Source: Massarina eburnea CBS 473.64 (lineage: Eukaryota > Ascomycota > Dothideomycetes > Pleosporales > Massarinaceae). From it: a DNA stretch of 64,000 nucleotides. Position 1 is the first letter of the stretch. Every line of letters begins with the position of its first letter. The notes under the pieces were generated by a model that was not told the DNA's origin, did no database searches, and worked only from the letters and a program-made list of their open reading frames with translations. The stretch lies in contig MU006787.1 in NCBI GenBank assembly GCA_010093635.1, positions 764,588 through 828,587 of the forward strand, in the 5' to 3' direction. Made by a program: the position numbers and the translations under genes. Positions 53,187 through 61,534 of this stretch are shown here, piece by piece.

Positions 53187-54867
53187 ATGCCGTCTCTCAT
53201 CCAATCCCCCCTGACCTTGATTCTTACCATCCTGGTTGCCATCGTTGGTCTCTGGTGTGCGCAGCCCTCCTTTTGGTGCGCCCAGTTATGCAGTCAGTCT
53301 GATGCGCCCGAAACGAGCACGTGTCTCTCCCATGCAGGCTACTTTGAGTACGAATGCGCCGGTAAGCCTCATCAAGCAAGCTGGGCGTCGTGGCATCATC
53401 CCGGCGTTGTAGGGGCGGCGAAAGATACGGGCAACAGCGAACGTGCTGGGACTGTGACGAAGGACTGGAATATACTATATCATTTGGGAGGATGCGGTCC
53501 TTGGGTCGAGAAGGCTTTGGATATTGTTGAGGGCGGCATCGCTCCCCCAGAAGGTTGCGAGGTTGAGCAGGTGCACATGGTGGGTCTTCACCATGACCAA
53601 TATAGTCTATGGCTGACATGAACGTGATAGCTGTCTCGGCATGGTGAGAGGTATCCGACGAAGAATCCCGGCCGACGTGCGTTGAATATTTGACATTCTG
53701 TATTCAGACAGTGAAAGCTTACAATGCGGCTCAGGCATGAAGGCGCTCGTCGAAAGGATGAAGAAGAGCGGCATCGTCTTTACGGATGAGTTGGCATTCT
53801 TCAACAATTGGGACCTGTTCTGGACAGACGACTCCCAACTCGAACAGCTTACTTCTACTGGCCCCTTCTCCGGCAGTCTTGGATCCTTTACAACTGGTGT
53901 GCGATTGCGAACACGCTACCACCACCTTTTATCTCTCGCGCAATCCCAGTTTCCTATCATCAAGTACTGGGCCAGCGACTCCCCACGCGTCATCGACACA
54001 GCTCGCTACTTTGGAGCCGGTTTCTTCGGCCATGACTGGCAGGAAAGAGTTTCGCTCGAGATCATTTCGGAATCTGAGTCTATGGGTGCCGACACGCTCA
54101 CGCCTGGCGACACATGCAGAGAATACGCCGACAATCCTACGACTGGTCATGACAATGGCCAGACGATGATGCAGCAATTCCGTTCAACCTATCTGCAGGG
54201 TATCCAGAAACGGTTTCTTCAGCACTACCCCGACATTAAATTCACCGAGGAGGAAATCTATGCCATGCAGGAGATGTGCGGCTTCGAGACGACGGTGCGA
54301 GGTAGTAGCCACTGGTGTAATGTGTTTACCCAAGAGGACTTCTTGGGATTCGAATACGCGAGAGATCTTCTCCACTACTATCGAGCCGGCCCTGGAACGG
54401 AGCTGGCGCCGCTTATGGGGTGGCTCTATTTGAACGCAACCTTGAACTTGATGCTTGAAGGTCCTTCGGCGGGGCCTCTTTTTCTGACATTTGTTCATGA
54501 CGGCGACATCGCTCCCATGATTACAGCACTGGACATCATCAACGATGCTGAACACCTGCCCATCACGCACATCAAGCGCGATCGCAAATGGCGCAAGTCC
54601 CAAGTGTCGCCGATGGGAGGCAGAACCATCTTCGAGGTCCTCTCTTGTCAGGCCACGGGCGACAGCTCGCCGTCTAAGTTTGTCAGGCTCAATATCAACG
54701 ACGGAATTACTGCAATCCCCGACTGCAACAGCGGTCCAGGCAGGTCTTGTCCGCTCCAGGACTTCGCTCTGAGGACGAAGAGGAAAGGAGAAGAAGTGGG
54801 AGACTTTAGGGAGAAGTGTGGGCTAAGTCAGGATGCAGCTGACAGGATTACTTTCTTGCATCAGTAG
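53187..54867 (+). CDS. Histidine acid phosphatase (phytase-like)
   Basis: Exons 53187-53579, 53631-53676 and 53735-54867 give 523 aa. It removes phosphate from extracellular esters such as phytate at acid pH. An N-terminal hydrophobic segment (LTLILTILVAIVGLWCA) acts as signal peptide or anchor. The middle exon encodes the active-site motif LSRHGERYPTK (His135), and the proton-donor pair is VHDGDIAP (His401-Asp402). YWASDSPRVIDTARYFGAGF and the CGFE...WCNVFTQEDF...YYRAGPG blocks are typical of the fungal branch of the family with conserved disulfides. The third exon could start 27 bases earlier, but that would leave a 31-bp intron. Close relatives include PHO-type acid phosphatases and 3-phytases; substrate cannot be fixed. 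Confidence 0.92.
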
Positions 54868-55467
54868 GCTATTAAAACTGCTCATGGGTTATTGCACAGC
54901 AGGAACCCATTAGAGAATGGAATAATACCAAAGTATTGATACGTAGTATCAACCTCAGCCTTGCCAAGCATCCTTCCGTCTATGCACTATCGCGGCGCGT
55001 AAGCACTGTATGTAGCACCGAACCTCGGAAACTCCCCGCATTCATTGGGCCGCACCAACTGATATGCTTACGTCCTTGTAATCATTCCCCGACTTCATGT
55101 CTTTCACTCATCGCGAAATCTCTCCGGCTATGCGTGCGGACGAAATGCGCAATGTTTCTCGCATGATTTGCTGCGTAGGTCAACGACAATGCGCGAAAAC
55201 CGAATCACGACTCGGCCTTTGCGACGACCCCACTATAGAACGTAGCAGTGACATAACGCCATATAGCAGAGAGAGAGGCACGACTCATTTAGGCTTATAT
55301 CGATTCTTCATCGAGTAAATGCCGCGAGTTGCGTGGAGCGGCTAGTCGGAGTTTCGAATTGGTCCGCCACTCAACGCTACTTACTCGACCTCTCTTATAT
55401 AAGAAAGTCCAAGGAGGCCAGTTCGTAGGAGAAAAGAAGCACATCTAGCCCACTGATTCATAAGAAG
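54868..55467. other. Spacer / SDR promoter
   Basis: 600 bp. A TATA-like TCTTATATAAG sits at about 55393-55403, some 65-75 bases before the SDR start. No gene is supported. Confidence 0.45.
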
Positions 55468-56453
55468 ATGGTTTCTTTCAACCCCGCAACGGACATCCCG
55501 AGCCTCGATGGCAAGGTAATTCTGGTCACAGGCGGTGCGTTCACCATGATGCGATAAAACTTCAAGCGAAGTACTAACAAAGCATCACAGGCAACACCGG
55601 CCTAGGCAAACAAACAATAGAATACCTCGCTGCGCACTCCCCCGCCCGTATCTACCTCGCCGCACGCACCGAATCCAAAGCAACGGCAGCAATCCGCGAC
55701 ATCCAGTCCTCCGTCCCAAATGCCGTTATCGAATACCTCCCGCTCGACCTCACATCCTTCGCATCCATCGCCGCGGCAGCCTCGACATTCAAAGCACGCG
55801 AAACACGTCTCGACATCCTCATAAACAATGCGGGCATAATGATGACACCTTACAGCCTCACGCAAGAAGGCTACGAGATACAATTCGGCACGAACCACAT
55901 AGGCCACGCGCTACTCACCAAGCTCCTCCTCCCCGTCCTTTTAAGCACGGCAGAGCAACCCGGCGCCGATGTACGCGTAGTCAATCTGTCGAGTCTAGGG
56001 CACCGGTTTGCGCCGTCTGGCGGCATTATATGGGACCAAGCGGCGCTGGAAAAACAATATACGAATCGCCGCTACGGACAGTCGAAACTCGCGAATATAC
56101 TGTTTACGAACGAGTTCGCTGCTCGTTACCCGTCTATCACGTCTGTCTCGATACATCCGGGTGTTATTATTACCGATTTGTATACCTCTGTGTCTGCGAA
56201 CCCGCTCGTCAAGTTCGCGGTTTGGATCTATGGCTCGCTTTTCAGGTTCTTGCCCGGTCATTTCCTCGATACGAAGGGTGGCGCGCTGAACCAAACGTGG
56301 GCGGCTGTGGCGCCGAAGGAGGAGGTGGAGAACGGTGCGCTTTATTTTCCCGTGGGGAAGAAGAATGGCGGGAGCGCGTATGCGAGGGATCAGGGGTTGG
56401 CGAAGAAGCTGTGGGAGTGGACGGAGGAGGAGCTAGGGAAGCATGGGTATTGA
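55468..56453 (+). CDS. Short-chain dehydrogenase/reductase (retinol-dehydrogenase-like)
   Basis: Exons 55468-55534 and 55591-56453 (56-bp phase-1 intron) give 309 aa. The cofactor motif VILVTGGNTGLGKQTIEYLA spans the intron. LAARTESKA follows strand 2 and suits NADP(H). LDLTSFASI, DILINNAGIM, NHIGHALLTKLLLP, VVNLSSLGHRFAP and the catalytic YGQSK are all present, as is SIHPGVIITDLY. The order is that of the classical SDR subgroup containing RDH/WW-domain-oxidoreductase-like enzymes. The substrate is not evident. No signal or anchor is clear, though the stretch VKFAVWIYGSLFRFLPG is hydrophobic. Its end converges with the peroxiredoxin gene. Confidence 0.93.
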
Positions 56454-56938
56454 GGGGTGGGTGTGTATATGCTATTTACCTTCCAACCACGCCTCTACCT
56501 CGTCTATTCCACGTCTCTACCACATGCGAGAACAGCGATACTTTATCCGATATACAGAGAATTACCAGAGGCTATACAGATTCGATAGTTCCTTGTTCTC
56601 TTACAATATAGATCGTCTACTTAATTTAAGTAATGCAATAGTTAAGGTGTAGGCGCGGAGTTATTCCGCCCCTGTGCTGTTGTCCAGATATCTTTCTCAC
56701 GTATGATCCCACGCATCCAAATGATGTACTTGATGTGGGAGTCCTACCTCATTACAGCGGCTGATTGAGAGGGCATTCATGTTGCGAGTTATAAGATAAG
56801 ACCTCAGTGCATGGGTATATCGTTTCCATTCGGGCCTCACGAGGAGGAAGTCTAATCTACGAAGGTACAACCCAGTACCCGTTCACGAATACAGAGACCC
56901 GCTAAAGTTCGAGCACAGCCAATACTTTAAGTAGAGCC
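56454..56938. other. Convergent spacer
   Basis: 485 bp between the 3' ends of the SDR and peroxiredoxin genes. No further feature is seen. Confidence 0.4.
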
Positions 56939-57686
56939 TTATAGCTTCGCAAGAACAGCCTCGGCACCGGAGACATCAACCTCGCCAGGGCTCTTCTCGT
57001 TCTCGGCATAGGTGACCTTGCCATCCTTGTCGAAGACCATAGCCCAGCGGCCGCTGCATATCTGTCAATACCATTACTCGCATCATGTGCTTTATATGAC
57101 TTACTTGCGGTCTCCCATGCCCGCAGGCCAGCCGTGCTCCTTGGAAAAGAAGGTCTTGGTGTCGGACAGGAAGAGCTATATCGAGTCAGCACTTCTCCAC
57201 CCGCCCAGTATGCCATGTATCTCACAATGTCATCACCCTTCACGCCGTTGACCTTGCCCCAAGCATTCATGACCCATGAATCGTTGCTCGCGATAACGGC
57301 CACAATGTCCACACCCTTGTTCTTGAACTCGCTGCGCTTCTCGATGTACGGGGGAAGGTGACGGGCCTGGCAGCCGGGCGTGAAGGCACCTGTTCACATT
57401 CATAAGCCTCTTGTCTTATACAGCCCGCGAGCAGTGCATTGAGTGCCGAGTAGGAAGGAGCGACGTACCGGGAACGGAGAAGAGAACGACCTTCTTGCCC
57501 GCCCACTCCTTGCTCGCGTCGTACACTTGGGGAAGGCCGCATGCAGTCGGGTCAGAGTCGGTAATGGGGGCCCATCTGTAAGAGTACCTAGTCAGCATGC
57601 TTTCTACAGAGCTCCATTGCAGGGGCATGTACATACTCGAACTTGACGTCCGCGGGGAGAGAATCGCCGACCTTGAGAGGAGCCAT
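56939..57686 (-). CDS. Prx5-family peroxiredoxin, Asp f 3/PMP20 type
   Basis: Five exons on the minus strand (57686-57637, 57575-57469, 57389-57226, 57175-57105, 57053-56939) give 168 aa. It reduces hydrogen and alkyl peroxides. The start MAPLKVGDSLPADVKFEWAP, VVLFSVPGAFTPGCQARHLP with peroxidatic Cys59, a second Cys29, and DIVAVIASNDSWVMNAWGK, GRWAMVFDKDGKVTYAENE define the Prx5/PMP20 group; the two Cys match the pair known in Asp f 3. The last three residues are Ala-Lys-Leu, a type-1 peroxisomal targeting signal. Five exons in a 168-residue protein is the highest intron density here. Confidence 0.95.
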
Positions 57687-58303
57687 TGTGAATGTTTAGA
57701 GTGAGTTTGAGTAAATTGAAGTAATTTGGAGTGGTGTGAGGAGCAGCTGGTGAGCAGTCTCGGCTTATAAGTCTCACAGAGGCCAGGGTGGAGACCACGT
57801 CGCGTCCCGTTTGGAGGGGCAGGTGGGAAGCTTCGCAGCTTCCTCTGGCGTAGGCGGGGCATTGCGTCACTTAGCGAGCACCGAAATGTCCAATGGCCCT
57901 CCCGTGGAGCTGCTGAATAATTCATTCGAGACCTAGAACGCGTTATGTCGCGTCTGTGCAGATTTTACAATTCCAAATAGCTCGGAATACAGTCGGCATG
58001 TACGGGAACGATGTCGGGGCGCTCGATGCCGGCCTGTATAAATTCTCGGACCTTCTACAACTAGGATAGCTTTTCATGGAAGCAATAATTATGAAAGAAA
58101 TCTCGTTGTATGAGGAATAGACGCCGAAGGTCTAGTGTAAATGCTGAGATAAGCGGTTTTCCACCTGACGAATGTGAAAGGTCTGGAGGGGTTGGGTAGA
58201 TTCATGACTGCAACTTCATCTCCGGTAAATATAGGTAAGCACAATATAACAAACCCACTCTTTCTGCAATAATCCACTTCGCTCCCCTGAAGCGTTCACG
58301 AAA
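57687..58303. other. Divergent spacer
   Basis: 617 bp shared upstream region of the peroxiredoxin and DUF1348 genes. No specific site is recognised. Confidence 0.4.
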
Positions 58304-58860
58304 ATGTCCCTGGCCCCACCATTCACCGCGGAAACTGCTCGGTCAAAGGTCAAGAAGGCCCAAGACCTCTGGAACTCACAGTACCTCATCCTAACCTCCC
58401 GACAATGTCTACACTCACACAAGCAGGGACCCAAAGACCATCGCCAAAGCTTATACGCCCGACAGCATCTGGAGGAACCGCACATTCTTCCTCACTGGCG
58501 CTGCCGCCATCGAGGACTTCCTCGCCAAGAAGTGGGAGAAGGAAAGGAGCTACCGCCTGCGCAAGGAGCTGTTCGCCTTCTCCGACAACAAGATTGCTGT
58601 CCAGTTCTGGTATGAGTATCAGGATTCACACGATGGGATGAAGTGGAAGCGGTGCTACGGTCTGGAAGACTGGACGTTCGCGGAGGATGGCAAGATGCGC
58701 AAGAGGCAGATGAGCGGCAACGATGTCGAGATCAGCGATTCAGGTGAGCAAAACCCATAGTACCAAGTGACATGTTCAGGCGGTTGACGCCGTAACAGAG
58801 CGCTGGTTCGTTGACGGCGTCGATGTGAATACGGTGGAGATCAGCGAGGCGCATTGGTAG
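58304..58860 (+). CDS. DUF1348 family protein (SnoaL/NTF2-like fold)
   Basis: Exons 58304-58380, 58427-58743 and 58799-58860 give 151 aa. The sequence APPFTAETARSKVKKAQDLW, KTIAKAYTPDSIWRNRTFFL, FLAKKWEKERSYRLRKELFA, IAVQFWYEYQD, KRCYGLEDWTFAEDGKM and RQMSGNDVEI matches the DUF1348 family, small single-domain proteins of bacteria and fungi with a cone-shaped NTF2/SnoaL-like fold. Function is unknown. Length is the family norm. The stop is only 44 bases from the stop of the converging roadblock gene, so their 3' UTRs must overlap. Confidence 0.92.
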
Positions 58861-58904
58861 ATCGCTCGAACACTCTTCATTGAGTATGTCTGACAAAACG
58901 ATCA

Positions 58905-59410
58905 TCATGCTGGCGGGGTATCGTGAATGACGACGAGAATGAATTTGGGATCTTCAATCAGTTAGCCCTATTCCAACAGAGGCATGGGGAGAATTACCCG
59001 GCACAATGACCAGCTCGTTCTTCTTCGTCCTGAGCCGCAGCAGCTTGACTTCGTCCTCCTTATCCAAGCCCTCTACCAGGCTTCCCGCAGCGCTAATGAA
59101 TGACCACACCATGCTGGCTACATCTTCCGCGCTCTGCATTCCGCTCTCTTTCTTGCCATTCGTGTAAGAGTCCGGCGCCGCTGGCTCGTTCGAAGCGGGC
59201 AGAGTGCTGTTTGGGTTCGCAGCAGATGAGTTCGATATGAGGCCGGAGGTTCGTACGATGGCGCCAGTGTCGCGCGATATGACGAGGGTGCTTTGTACGC
59301 CGGGCTTCTGGCTCAGGCGCGTAAGGAGCGCGAGATGTTGGTCGGCCTGGAGGGGTCAGCGTTGGCTTTGATAGGACGGTCGCATGAGTACTCACAATGT
59401 TTTGAGCCAT
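58905..59410 (-). CDS. Roadblock/LC7 domain protein (dynein light chain type)
   Basis: Exons 59410-59396, 59346-58998 and 58951-58905 give 136 aa; the first exon holds only five codons (MAQNI). The roadblock fold is seen as LLTRLSQKPGVQSTLVISRD, TGAIVRTSG, VASMVWSFISAAGSLVEGL, VKLLRLRTKKNELVIVPDPK and FILVVIHDTPPA. Roadblock/LC7 proteins dimerise and bind the dynein intermediate chain, or belong to Ragulator-like complexes. A polar loop of about 30 residues (NSSAANPNSTLPASNEPAA) interrupts the domain, as in other filamentous fungi. The assignment to dynein is by family. Confidence 0.9.
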
Positions 59411-59744
59411 GTTTAACTAGGGGGCGACTGTCGGGTAGCTTCTTGCGATAGTCTGCAGAAAGTTGGGTAGGGGATCGGGTTTTTGGTGTTGAGTCGAGCA
59501 AACAAATGACCAGAAGCTCATCCCAGTAACGCCAAGATCATACTGCACTACGCCATATCAAGGATAGCGCAATGCGGATCTCAGATTTAGCTTGAGGGTT
59601 CGAAAAAAGTTGGAGCATGTGAACCTTTGAACAACTTTGCCTGGAAAGCGCAACGGCACCAAACACATCGCAACATTCATGCGCCTGGCACATAAAGGTC
59701 ACTGTCATATCTTGTTGGATAGTGGGTGAAGAGACAGCGACATC
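59411..59744. promoter_or_regulatory. Divergent promoter of roadblock and Ipi1 genes
   Basis: 334 bp between head-to-head starts. No specific motif is recognised. Confidence 0.45.
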
Positions 59745-60857
59745 ATGGGTGGCGCCAGTGCGAAAAGGAAGAAGGAAAAGAAGAAGGATTTCCAGGTGGG
59801 TGGGAGCGTCGATGAGCCAGCTGTGAAGATATGGTCTGACCAAGTGACTAGAAACCGAAGTTGAAGGTCGGAAAGGCAAAACCCAAAGCCGCGAATTCGA
59901 CGGATACCAGTTTCAAAGCCAAAGGTAGGTCTCGTTCTTATACTATAATGCGGCATGCTAACTTTGCTAGCTATTGCTCTGAAGCAGCAGACGCTTTCTA
60001 CAAATGCACCTACTGTGGAAGCGCAGTGTGCGCATCACCTTGGCCTACTGAATCACAAATCCGATACTCAGCGGCGCGACTCCCTGGCCTACCTGACGAC
60101 AGTGATGTCGACTCATCCACCAGATATTCCACTCCCTCAGCCATCATCAGTCATCATACCTACTGTTCAGCGCCTAATACTTGACGGATCGAATGCCGTA
60201 CGGCAACAATTACTGAAGCTCCTCCAGAGTCTACCGAAAAACGACATCGCCAGCAACACTGACCAACTCCTACTGCACACTCGCGCAGGAATGACGCATT
60301 TGTCCACCGAAATACGCACCTTTGCACTCGACGTTCTCGAATGGCTACTTGCTTCGGCTGGCGACGAAGTAGTGAGCTGCGCTGGGGGTTGGGTCAAGAC
60401 GCTGAAATGCTTCATGAGCTTGCTGGGCTGGAAAGTCGAGACATCCGGCAACTGGACAGCGCCGAAATCATTCGGAAAGTCTTCTGGAGATTCCAAGATC
60501 CAGGTCAAGCAAATGAACGCTCTCACATCATTTCTCAGAGCCGGATTGTTGCATTCTCAGACCGCAATGCAAGTTGGAAATGGAGCCGATTCTTTCCCGC
60601 TATGGCAAACGGAGCATCACATGCTGTCGGAAAGATCGAACGTTTATGCACACTTGAATCTTTTTGGCGCGCACAGGGACGAAGAAGCAGAAATGTATGA
60701 GGATAGAGAGGACCGGCAACGAGTTTTCCATGATCGGGCAGAAGCGGCCATCGTCGCTGGGTTGGAGCAAGCGACAAAAGGTGGTGGAGAGCAGGGCAGG
60801 GCAGCAGCTTCGCTACGGAAGGTTGTAAAGGAGGGCATGATCGATTATCGTACATAG
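59745..60857 (+). CDS. IPI1: Pre-rRNA processing protein Ipi1 (Rix1 complex; TEX10-like)
   Basis: Exons 59745-59795, 59852-59924 and 59971-60857 give 336 aa, close to the yeast protein. Ipi1 works with Rix1 and Ipi3 in ITS2 processing and nuclear maturation of the 60S subunit. The N-terminus MGGASAKRKKEKKKDFQKPK followed by LKVGKAKPKAANSTDTSFKAK is the hallmark. Then come IALKQQTL, HHLGLLNHKSDTQRRDSLAYL, VIIPTVQRLILDGSNAVRQQ and a HEAT-like helical part (EIRTFALDVLEWLLA). Small first exons explain why only the third exon is obvious as an open frame. Confidence 0.93.
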
Positions 60858-61534
60858 CAGCATGCAAGTGAACAATTCAACAGTCTCCACACTCGACTGA
60901 CTTGATGACTCGCCCCACAGCGAGAAAGACCACGCTAGCTACAGCCCTGGACAATAATGCGAGACAAATCAACACGAGACAAATGGGTAGTAGGTACAAA
61001 GTAATCGAGGGACCAATCAGCAGGGCACATCATGAAGCTGTGGTTTCAGCTTGTAACAAGTTCTAAATAAAGCTGTAATGAAGCTGTAGTTTCAGCTTGT
61101 AACAAGTTCTAAATGAAGCTGTAATAAAGCTGTAGTTTCAGCTTGTAACAAGTTCTAAATGAAGCTGTAATAAAGCTGTAGTTTCAGCTTGTAACAAGCT
61201 CTAAACGAAGCTAGAAATCTCGGATCTATGAGAACCTGATACAGCAATAAGACTCTATATAAACCAAGCAGATAGCTCAGTAAATAGTTAGACAATTCAA
61301 GTATTACTTTCACCAACACACCTTCTTACTTTAACCTCAATTTTTCACAAAAAGCTTCACTAGCTAGCTTAGTAATATATACATTACTAGCCTGAAGTAG
61401 TATAGTCGATTAGTACCATTACGTAAACAGGTCTTAGTGACAGCTTGGCTAACGCCATTTCCTAACTCAGCACTCACTACATATCTCTTTCACCAACCAA
61501 TCAATAAAGGCTGTTAGCGCAGTGCGTAGCCAGC
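60858..61534. other. Spacer with 46-bp tandem repeats
   Basis: 677 bp between Ipi1 and the DUF262 gene. It holds the tandem repeat described separately; the remainder is AT-rich. Confidence 0.5.
61032..61212. repeat. Four-copy 46-bp tandem repeat with internal palindrome
   Basis: Nearly identical 46-base units start near 61034, 61080, 61126 and 61172 (the last partial). Each contains AAGCTG-TAGTTT-CAGCTT, an inverted repeat able to form a small hairpin, and a TTGTAACAAGTTCTAAA segment with its own TTGT/ACAA symmetry. Confidence 0.92.

Noticed and set aside
61032..61212. Possible CRISPR-like array
   Set aside because: Units are head-to-tail identical repeats with no unique spacers, in a eukaryotic genome.
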